A stretch of 9,588 bases of DNA from an uncultured Oscillibacter sp. (GTDB lineage Bacteria > Bacillota > Clostridia > Oscillospirales > Oscillospiraceae), in assembly GCA_910586735.1 (NCBI GenBank), contig CAJUJW010000035.1:16561-26148 (forward strand). The letters are read 5' to 3'. The notes under the pieces were generated by a model. It did not search any database. It saw only the letters and a program-made list of their open reading frames with translations, and was not told where the DNA came from. The translations under genes were made by a program, and so were the position numbers. Below are positions 5,950 through 9,588 of the stretch, piece by piece. Positions within the stretch are counted from its first letter, which is position 1; every line of letters begins with the position of its first letter.

Positions 5950-6579
5950 TCATCCCGCCAGCATCCGCTCCAGAAGCTGCCGCAGAAACCAAGGGGCCAG
6001 CATCATGTCGGCGCACATCCCCGCCAGCAGCACCCCGGAGAGCACCGCCAGGCGGCTCCACCACACCCGGCCATAGACCACCGGGGCCGCCCGCCGTCCC
6101 CTTCCGAAGGAGAGGCTGGCCAGAGCCATGGCCTGCTCCATAGACGGAACGGCCAGCAGGAAGTAACAGGGCAAAGTCACCGCGCACCGGAGGCCGAACA
6201 CCGCCAGAGCCAGCAGTACGCCGTCAAAACCGAAGGCCGCCGTAAAGCAGCAGACGGAAAAGGACAGGAAAAAACCAAAGGCCAGGGCGGAGAACGGAAG
6301 CAGCGCCGCGCCGATGGAGGCAAAACCCAGGAGAAAGGCCAGCAGCGGATACCGGAAGTACAGCATCGCCGCCGACAGCGCCGTCCGCGGAACCGGGTCC
6401 CCCGTCTCCAGGCTGAGAAAGTCCGTCAGGTAGCGGGTCAGCTCATCCCCGGTGGCGTCCGGGACCCGGCTTGAAAAAACCTGTCCCAAAATGACGCCGG
6501 CGAAAAAGAACAGCGCCAGAAAAAGGAGACAAGCCAGCCGCCGCCTCCATTCCGTCGTCTCCCGCCTCTTCCAGTCCAA
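5950..6579 (-). CDS. spoIIM: Stage II sporulation protein M, SpoIIM (209 aa)
   Basis: This is a polytopic membrane protein of the SpoIIM/DUF95 family. In sporulating Firmicutes SpoIIM anchors the SpoIID-SpoIIM-SpoIIP complex that remodels septal peptidoglycan during engulfment. The visible pattern is a basic N-terminus, a helix about 15-33 (containing FFAGVILGQVF), a soluble segment LTRYLTDFL (47-55), then hydrophobic helices at about 70-86, 88-112, 118-144 and 175-195. The N-terminal helix plus the YLTDF block match B. subtilis SpoIIM (214 residues) as I remember it, and xerD follows as in B. subtilis. The start is TTG 6579: GAGGTGAGG lies just upstream, and an in-frame TGA nine bases before it excludes a longer version. 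A hairpin covers part of this ribosome site. Confidence 0.85.
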   Translation of the reverse strand: MDWKRRETTEWRRRLACLLFLALFFFAGVILGQVFSSRVPDATGDELTRYLTDFLSLETGDPVPRTALSAAMLYFRYPLLAFLLGFASIGAALLPFSALAFGFFLSFSVCCFTAAFGFDGVLLALAVFGLRCAVTLPCYFLLAVPSMEQAMALASLSFGRGRRAAPVVYGRVWWSRLAVLSGVLLAGMCADMMLAPWFLRQLLERMLAG

Positions 6580-6588
6580 ACCGCCTCA

Positions 6589-6608
6589 CCTCATGGAATC
6601 CTATGAGG
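6589..6608 (-). promoter_or_regulatory. Hairpin covering part of the spoIIM ribosome site
   Basis: In minus-strand RNA, CCUCAU (6608-6603) pairs with AUGAGG (6594-6589) across an 8-base loop. The 3' arm contributes the first GAGG of the spoIIM Shine-Dalgarno region; the second AGG stays single-stranded. This could lower translation initiation at the TTG codon. A short stem of this kind can occur by chance, so confidence is limited. Confidence 0.45.
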
Positions 6609-6664
6609 CCCGGGGACGGCTTATACGCGTTTTGGAAAAAGCCAAGGGATTCGACAGCGGACAA

Positions 6665-6711
6665 GCGGTCGCGCCCCGCTGAAGCGAGAGCCCGGAAAAG
6701 GGCGCAACCGC
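6665..6711 (-). promoter_or_regulatory. Long stem in the spoIIM 5' leader
   Basis: In minus-strand RNA, GCGGUUGCGCCC (6711-6700) pairs with GGGCGCGACCGC (6676-6665) over 12 positions including one U-G wobble, and a further U-G pair (6699 with 6677) extends it to 13. The same positions in plus-strand RNA would give C-A mismatches, so the structure belongs to the spoIIM-sense transcript. The loop is 21 bases. It starts about 15 bases after the predicted transcription start and lies about 85 bases before the spoIIM start codon. There is no T-run after it, and I match it to no known riboswitch. Confidence 0.6.
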
Positions 6712-6732
6712 GTAACGTTTGTTTGTACCCAT

Positions 6733-6761
6733 AATATACCGCATTTTCCCGGCTATCGCAA
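6733..6761 (-). promoter_or_regulatory. SigmaA-type promoter upstream of spoIIM
   Basis: TTGCGA (6761-6756), a 17-base spacer, and TATATT (6738-6733) on the minus strand. Transcription would begin near 6726, giving an unusually long leader of about 147 bases before spoIIM. B. subtilis spoIIM is transcribed by the mother-cell factor SigmaE; this promoter looks vegetative, so a separate sporulation promoter may exist that I could not identify. Confidence 0.75.
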
Positions 6762-6804
6762 GACGTTTCGGGAAAAAAGCTCTTTTTTGGGAGTTATGAC
6801 AAAA

Positions 6805-6830
6805 TGTTATGTAAACTGTGTTATGTAAAC
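6805..6830. repeat. Tandem 12-mer TGTTATGTAAAC, period 14
   Basis: Perfect copies lie at 6805-6816 and 6819-6830, followed by a partial CTTGTAAAAC at 6831-6840. The island is AT-rich in otherwise GC-rich sequence. On the minus strand it reads GTTTACATAACA twice and lies about 45-70 bases upstream of the spoIIM -35 box, so it could be a pair of regulator-binding sites. I cannot assign a regulator. Confidence 0.6.
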
Positions 6831-6930
6831 CTTGTAAAACGGATGGAACAGGGCTTCGAGTTGGCCTCTCCCGCGCCCACATTTGGGGTGCGCCCATCCC
6901 TGGGCATCCCATATCTGCCTCCCCTCCCCT

Positions 6931-6970
6931 CCCCTATCCGGCGGCGGCCCGTTTTTGCCGCCGGAAGGGG
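6931..6970. repeat. 14-bp bulged hairpin
   Basis: CCCCT, a bulged A, and TCCGGCGGC (6931-6945) pair with GCCGCCGGA and AGGGG (6957-6970) around an 11-base loop containing TTTTT. It is very GC-rich and has no T-run after the stem on either strand. It may help stop transcripts arriving from the TIGR04086 gene, or be a dispersed repeat. Confidence 0.6.
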
Positions 6971-6975
6971 TTCGG

Positions 6976-6994
6976 GAGGCGCGGCCTCTTTTTT
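6976..6994 (+). terminator. Short plus-strand terminator-like stem
   Basis: GAGGC-GCG-GCCTC followed directly by TTTTTT. The stem is only 5 bp, but GC-rich and with a good T-run. No plus-strand gene precedes it, so its role is unclear. It could protect the yajC-TIGR04086 unit from antisense transcription. Confidence 0.4.
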
Positions 6995-7017
6995 GTGCAT
7001 TTCAGCAAAAACACATG

Positions 7018-7045
7018 ATTGAACAAAAGAAAGCTTTTGTTCAAT
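7018..7045 (-). terminator. 12-bp hairpin at the 3' end of the TIGR04086 gene
   Basis: ATTGAACAAAAG (7018-7029) and CTTTTGTTCAAT (7034-7045) are perfect complements with an AAAG loop. The stop codon of the membrane protein gene (7043-7041) lies in the 5' arm as transcribed. The stem is not followed immediately by a T-tract; TTTTT comes a few bases later. It is a plausible transcript 3' end or processing structure, though not a textbook terminator. Confidence 0.5.
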
Positions 7046-7433
7046 TACGGCGGTGTCTCTGCTTTGGAACCGCCATGCTTGCCAGAGCTCCCCCGGCCAG
7101 GCCGCACAGGAGCAGGATGCCCCCATGCCCCAGCCAGGTGACTTCCTCCCAGAACCCCAGGCCCGCCAGGACCAGCGTGAACAGGAAGATGGCCGCCGTC
7201 AGCACCCCCCCTGCCCTTTGGCGGGTCAGGCGCACGGTCAGCGCGCCTCCCGCCAGGGCGGACAGGATGCACAGCGCCGCCACCAGGGGGAACCGCGCCC
7301 CTTCCGATAGAGCGCCCTTGACCAGCAAAAGCGTCAAGAACAGCAGGCCCAGCAGATACACGCCCAGCGACAGCAGTCCCCCGGCCAGGAAGCCCTGCCA
7401 GGCCGCCAGTTTTTTCTTCCGTCCCTTTGCCAT
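7041..7433 (-). CDS. TIGR04086-family membrane protein (130 aa)
   Basis: A basic N-terminus (MAKGRKKK) is followed by four hydrophobic helices at about residues 13-38, 48-68, 76-92 and 101-121, and a basic tail KQRHRRN. Arrangement, length and position directly after yajC match the clostridial TIGR04086 family of putative membrane proteins; the function is unknown. The start is ATG 7433 (GGGAGG at 7 bases). An in-frame start at 7472 would add 13 residues encoded by the hairpin and has no ribosome site. The ribosome site itself lies in the 3' arm of a terminator-like hairpin and the intervening bases are seven T's, so expression may depend on read-through or on melting of that hairpin. SCIFF peptide and maturase genes, often found next, are absent here. 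Confidence 0.8.
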   Translation of the reverse strand: MAKGRKKKLAAWQGFLAGGLLSLGVYLLGLLFLTLLLVKGALSEGARFPLVAALCILSALAGGALTVRLTRQRAGGVLTAAIFLFTLVLAGLGFWEEVTWLGHGGILLLCGLAGGALASMAVPKQRHRRN

Positions 7434-7485
7434 AAAAAAACCTCCCTCGAAACATGCTCTTGAATGGAGCATATTCCGAGGGAGG
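7434..7485 (-). terminator. Intrinsic terminator after yajC that also contains the next gene's ribosome site
   Basis: In minus-strand RNA the outer stem is CCTCCCTCG with CGAGGGAGG (9 bp; 7485-7477 with 7449-7441). A small internal loop holding two A-T pairs follows, then an inner stem ATGCTC with GAGCAT (6 bp) around a 7-base loop, and then exactly seven T's (7440-7434). The ATG of the TIGR04086 gene comes immediately after the T-run. GGGAGG, the only Shine-Dalgarno candidate for that gene, is in the 3' arm. The hairpin lies about 50 bases past the yajC stop. Confidence 0.85.
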
Positions 7486-7533
7486 GTGCTTTTATGCTTT
7501 TTTCACTGCGCGAAATCCGGCGCCTTCGGGAGA

Positions 7534-7896
7534 TCAGAGCTCAGGGTTCCAAGACTCCCCTTCCTTCTTCTCCTCGTCCTTTTTCTCTTCCTTCTTGGCG
7601 GGCTTTTTCTCTTCCTTGGTCTCCTCGGGCTGCTCGGTACTCTGCACGCCCACGGAGCTGACGGCCCACTTGGTCAGCTCCATGCGGACCCGGTCGTCGC
7701 TGGTTTCGATGACAATGGTGTCCTTGTTCACGGAGACAATTTTTCCAATGATTCCGCCGATGGAGGTGATGACATCTCCCTTTTTCAGGCTGTCCCGCAT
7801 TTCCTGGGCCTTTTTCTTCCGTTTGTTCTCCGGGCGGATCATCAGGAAATACATGATCGCCACCATGACGATCAACATGATAATCGTATAATCCAT
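7534..7896 (-). CDS. yajC: Preprotein translocase accessory subunit YajC (120 aa)
   Basis: YajC is a single-pass membrane protein associated with SecDF and the Sec translocon. A transmembrane helix at residues 3-20 is followed by the family motif RPENKRKKK (21-29), then GDVITSIGGIIGKIVSV (40-56) and a small beta-rich domain to about residue 85. The C-terminal tail (about 88-115) is almost entirely Glu, Lys and Asp, a common clostridial variation. Length is typical (90-120). ATG 7896 has GGAAGGAAG upstream and a good promoter (7934-7961). secD and secF are not nearby; the TIGR04086 membrane gene follows after a terminator-like hairpin. Confidence 0.96.
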   Translation of the reverse strand: MDYTIIMLIVMVAIMYFLMIRPENKRKKKAQEMRDSLKKGDVITSIGGIIGKIVSVNKDTIVIETSDDRVRMELTKWAVSSVGVQSTEQPEETKEEKKPAKKEEKKDEEKKEGESWNPEL

Positions 7897-7933
7897 TCCG
7901 TGCTTCCTTCCTTTGTGTAATCAGAATGTATCC

Positions 7934-7961
7934 ATTATACCAGATGGGGAAAGTTTTGCAA
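7934..7961 (-). promoter_or_regulatory. SigmaA-type promoter of yajC
   Basis: TTGCAA (7961-7956), a 16-base spacer, and TATAAT (7939-7934) preceded by TGG, an extended -10, all on the minus strand. The leader to the yajC ATG is about 31 bases. It lies back to back with the GNAT promoter (8012-8040). Confidence 0.85.
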
Positions 7962-7987
7962 GCCCTTTCTTCATAAAATTCCCTGTT

Positions 7988-7999
7988 GCCCGGCCGGGC
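7988..7999. promoter_or_regulatory. 12-bp perfect palindrome between divergent promoters
   Basis: GCCCGGCCGGGC is exactly self-complementary and lies in the 50-base gap between the yajC -35 (ending 7961) and the GNAT -35 (starting 8012). The position suits an operator acting on one or both promoters. A GC-only palindrome in GC-rich DNA may also be chance. Confidence 0.35.
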
Positions 8000-8011
8000 G
8001 GAGAGTCGCTA

Positions 8012-8040
8012 TAGACACCCCGCCTCCATACTGATATAAT
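8012..8040 (+). promoter_or_regulatory. SigmaA-type promoter of the GNAT gene
   Basis: TAGACA (8012-8017), a 17-base spacer, and TATAAT (8035-8040) preceded by TGA, an extended -10. The distance to the ATG at 8072 leaves a leader of about 25 bases with CAGGAGG. Confidence 0.85.
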
Positions 8041-8071
8041 AAGCTATCATTTTCCATCAGGAGGCATACTT

Positions 8072-8590
8072 ATGACTGCATTTACACTGAGGCCCTGGCG
8101 GCCGTCGGACGCGGCGGATGTCGCCTCTGCGGCGAACAATCCGAAAATCGCCGCGAACCTGCGGAACGTCTTCCCCTCCCCTTACACCCTGGCGGATGCG
8201 GAGTGGTACGTGGGCGACTGCATTGCCCAGGGGGAGGAGCGCCAGCTCACGCGGGCCATTGTCATAGAGGACCGGGCCGCCGGAAGCATCGGCGTCTTTG
8301 TGAAGGACGACGTATACGAGAAATCCGCCGAGCTGGGCTATTGGCTGGCGGAGGAGCACTGGGGCCGGGGCGTCATGACTGAGGCGGTCCGGCAGCTCTG
8401 CCGGGAGGCTTTCCGACGCTTTGATATCCTCCGCATCTACGCCGAGCCCTTCAGCGATAACCTGGGCTCCCGGCGGGTGCTGGAAAAGGCGGGCTTCACC
8501 TGTGAGGGCACCATGCGAAACGGCGTTTACAAAAATGGGCGGGTACACTCCTACTGCATGTACGCGCTCCTTCGGGAAGAGCTGGGGTAA
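8072..8590 (+). CDS. GNAT-family N-acetyltransferase, RimJ/RimL type (172 aa)
   Basis: This is a complete Acetyltransf_3-like GNAT domain. The N-terminus is TLRPWRPSDAADV (5-17). The acetyl-CoA pyrophosphate-binding loop is HWGRGVMTEAV (96-106). The conserved segment DNLGSRRVLEKAGFTCEG (129-146) is the usual RimJ/RimL core near the active site. The family transfers acetyl from acetyl-CoA to protein N-termini or to small amines; the substrate here cannot be told from sequence. AGGAGG lies 8 bases before the ATG, behind a good sigmaA promoter. The next gene begins 89 bases downstream on the same strand. No aminoglycoside-type motif was recognised, so there is no reason to call it a resistance gene. 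Confidence 0.92.
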   Translation: MTAFTLRPWRPSDAADVASAANNPKIAANLRNVFPSPYTLADAEWYVGDCIAQGEERQLTRAIVIEDRAAGSIGVFVKDDVYEKSAELGYWLAEEHWGRGVMTEAVRQLCREAFRRFDILRIYAEPFSDNLGSRRVLEKAGFTCEGTMRNGVYKNGRVHSYCMYALLREELG

Positions 8591-8598
8591 GCCTTTTT

Positions 8599-8625
8599 CA
8601 CCTCCTGGGCGGCGGCGCATACACT
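8599..8625 (+). promoter_or_regulatory. Possible late-sporulation (SigmaK/SigmaE-like) promoter
   Basis: CATACACT (8618-8625) resembles the CATA-type -10 of the mother-cell sigma factors, and CACC (8599-8602) resembles the SigmaK -35 (mACm). The spacer is 15 bases where 16-17 is usual, and the position after the -10 T is G where A is expected. No vegetative -35/-10 pair is evident in this gap. It would drive the Cys-rich gene from within the GNAT-to-Cys-rich intergenic region. Confidence 0.35.
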
Positions 8626-8630
8626 GGATT

Positions 8631-8650
8631 GAAAGGACTTCGCTCCTTTC
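8631..8650 (+). promoter_or_regulatory. 7-bp hairpin in the leader of the Cys-rich gene
   Basis: GAAAGGA-CTTCGC-TCCTTTC, 30 bases before the start codon at 8680. It is not followed by T's, so it is not a terminator for the GNAT gene. It does not reach the AGGAGG at 8666-8671. It may stabilise the transcript, or be chance. Confidence 0.35.
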
Positions 8651-8679
8651 GCCTAGCTACTTATCAGGAGGTTATTGCA

Positions 8680-9513
8680 ATGCCCGAGAAAGTCATGCCC
8701 GGTCCCGTGGAGGACCTCAGCGGCATCCGAGAGGCGGTTTGCATCCATACCAGGAAGATTTACGATTCCTGCCGAGATAAAGACTGCGTCGAGGACCTGC
8801 GCTTTTACCCCAAGCTCCAATATGTGGACGTGATCAACCGCGCCCTGTCCGTCAAGGGGGGCAGCGCCAAGCTCCTCTATGTCTACGTGGATGTGGAGCC
8901 CGTCAGCTTCAACCGGGGCTTCTACACCGTCGATATGCGCTTTTTCTACTCCGTCACCCTCCAGGCTTACCTGAGCTGCCCCGCCCCCGTCACGGTGGAG
9001 GGCCTGTGCGTTTTCGACAAGCGGGCCATCCTCTTCGGCAGCGAGGGCAACGCCAAAATCTTCTCCTCCGAGCTTCGCACCGGCGAGCCGGATATTCAGA
9101 TGATGAGCCGCTCCAATCTCCCCACCGCCGTGGTGGAGGCCGTGGACCCCATCGTCCTGGACGCCAGGATCATGGACTGCTGCGGCAAGCGGGACTGCGA
9201 CTGCGAGCTGTGCGAGGTGCCCTCCTTCGTCAACAGCTGCTTTGACGGGGAGCTCTCCAGCGGCGACGACAGCCGCCGGATCTACGTCACCCTGGGTCAG
9301 TTCTCCATCGTCCGGCTGGAGCGGGATTCCCAGCTCCTGGTCCCCGTGTACGACTACTGCATGCCCGACAAGGAGTGCTCCTGCGGCAGCGGGAACGAGG
9401 ACCCCTGCGGCGTCTTCCGCAACATCTCCTTCCCCGTGGGCGAGTTCTTCCCGCCCAACACCGTGCGCTTGCCCGAGAATTACGAAGAGTGCTGCTGCGC
9501 CTGCCACAGGTAA
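8680..9513 (+). CDS. Conserved cysteine-rich protein of unknown function (277 aa)
   Basis: The product has 19 cysteines and no signal peptide or membrane helix. The N-terminal half begins MPEKVMPGPVEDLSGIREAV, followed by CIHTRKIYDSCRDKDC (21-36) and a beta-rich core LLYVYVDVEPVSFNRGFYTV (65-84, cited by position), LCVFDKRAILFGSEG (109-123). The C-terminal half has three Cys clusters: DCCGKRDCDCELC (166-178), CMPDKECSCGSGNEDPC (227-243) and the terminal ECCCACHR (270-277). From memory, similar uncharacterised proteins occur widely in sporulating clostridia; I know no function. Clustered Cys could bind metal or form disulfide cross-links, as in a spore coat or surface layer, but that is inference. 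ATG 8680 has AGGAGG at 8 bases; an upstream in-frame start at 8629 lacks one and reads through a hairpin. Confidence 0.85.
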   Translation: MPEKVMPGPVEDLSGIREAVCIHTRKIYDSCRDKDCVEDLRFYPKLQYVDVINRALSVKGGSAKLLYVYVDVEPVSFNRGFYTVDMRFFYSVTLQAYLSCPAPVTVEGLCVFDKRAILFGSEGNAKIFSSELRTGEPDIQMMSRSNLPTAVVEAVDPIVLDARIMDCCGKRDCDCELCEVPSFVNSCFDGELSSGDDSRRIYVTLGQFSIVRLERDSQLLVPVYDYCMPDKECSCGSGNEDPCGVFRNISFPVGEFFPPNTVRLPENYEECCCACHR

Positions 9514-9517
9514 GGTC

Positions 9518-9543
9518 AAAAAAGCCGCCCCGGTTTAAGGGCG
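9518..9543 (-). terminator. Minus-strand intrinsic terminator at the right end
   Basis: In minus-strand RNA, CGCCC (9543-9539) pairs with GGGCG (9530-9526) across an 8-base loop; GC and six T's (9523-9518) follow. The stem is short but the T-run is good. It would end a transcript entering from beyond 9588, implying a convergent gene just outside the window. It begins 4 bases after the stop of the Cys-rich gene. Confidence 0.5.
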
Positions 9544-9588
9544 TTGCCATAAGAAAACATGAGAAAACCCAGTAAAATCAATGTTTTT

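Larger units (their letters stand above)
6580..7040. other. 461-base non-coding stretch between the TIGR04086 gene and spoIIM
   Basis: No convincing gene is present. From left to right it holds the spoIIM leader and promoter (to 6761), a 14-base-period direct repeat (6805-6830), a region 6840-6917 where I see nothing definite, a CCCCT-repeat tract (6921-6935), a long bulged hairpin (6931-6970), a short plus-strand terminator-like stem (6976-6994), and most of the hairpin at the 3' end of the TIGR04086 gene (7018-7045). Short frames such as the minus-strand one starting MHKKEAAPPEPLPAAKTG read straight through these structures, lack ribosome sites, and have low-complexity Gly/Arg/Pro content. 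Confidence 0.75.

Noticed and set aside
5037..6143. Plus-strand open frame of 368 codons opposite xerD and spoIIM
   Set aside because: It is exactly antisense to two well-supported genes, has His/Gly/Leu/Val-rich composition typical of complemented GC-rich codons, and has no ribosome site.
6601..6730. 43-codon minus-strand frame starting MGTNKRYAVAPFSG in the spoIIM leader
   Set aside because: Its ATG lies only a few bases past the -10 box, before the expected transcript start, and it has no ribosome site; the stem structure explains the sequence better.
6883..7920. Plus-strand open frame of 345 codons
   Set aside because: It reads antisense to yajC and the TIGR04086 gene and through three hairpins; the composition is implausible and no promoter precedes it.
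8629..8679. N-terminal extension of the Cys-rich protein to 294 residues
   Set aside because: There is no ribosome site, and it overlaps a hairpin and the possible promoter; AGGAGG at 8666-8671 points to ATG 8680.
8653..9519. Minus-strand open frame of 288 codons
   Set aside because: It is a shadow of the Cys-rich gene; Ala/Gly/Val/His-rich, without ribosome site or recognisable motif, whereas the plus frame has conserved-looking blocks and AGGAGG.

Overview
The window comes from a GC-rich, low-redundancy Firmicute chromosome. The best guess is an Oscillospirales / Oscillospiraceae-type gut clostridium (Flavonifractor, Lawsonibacter or Oscillibacter-like). This is inferred from several things together: high GC with strong GC3 bias, which gives many long antisense shadow ORFs; Gram-positive style AGGAGG ribosome sites; a spoIIM-xerD pair; a yajC-TIGR04086 pair; a DUF6054 gene; and GTA(G/A)GGGCGG palindromic repeats. 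SpoIIM implies an endospore-forming lineage. No taxonomic marker is present, so the genus is not determined.

Layout. Everything from about 7900 down to position 1 that I accept as a gene reads on the minus strand. Two genes at the right end read on the plus strand, from a divergent promoter region. In transcription order on the minus strand: (1) yajC and a TIGR04086-type membrane protein, behind an extended -10 sigmaA promoter and separated by a terminator-like hairpin whose 3' arm carries the second gene's Shine-Dalgarno sequence; (2) a 461-base non-coding stretch with a promoter and structured leader, leading into spoIIM and xerD, closed by a strong bidirectional terminator at 4984-5017; (3) a 49-codon membrane ORF, too short for usual ORF cut-offs, with its own near-consensus promoter; (4) a 571-base non-coding stretch packed with palindromes and ending in the ruvC promoter; (5) a long co-directional cluster ruvC, ruvA, DUF6054, small membrane protein, ruvB, AAA/ABC-type ATPase, SdpI-like membrane protein and the start of glmM, several of them linked by 4-base stop/start overlaps. 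On the plus strand are a RimJ/RimL-type GNAT acetyltransferase and a cysteine-rich conserved protein of unknown function (19 Cys in 277 residues).

How the genes work together. RuvA, RuvB and RuvC form the Holliday-junction branch-migration and resolution machine. XerD resolves chromosome dimers. SpoIIM belongs to the engulfment peptidoglycan-remodelling complex. YajC is the Sec translocon accessory subunit. GlmM makes glucosamine-1-phosphate for the cell wall. The DUF6054, 73-residue, 49-residue and Cys-rich proteins have no assignable function.

I see no transposase, phage gene, CRISPR array, tRNA or rRNA, and no clearly new multi-gene system. The points most worth a second look are the terminator/ribosome-site overlap upstream of the TIGR04086 gene, the structured spoIIM leader (a stem that pairs fully only in the spoIIM-sense RNA), the Cys-rich protein behind a possible late-sporulation promoter, and the palindrome cluster at 4263-4743.
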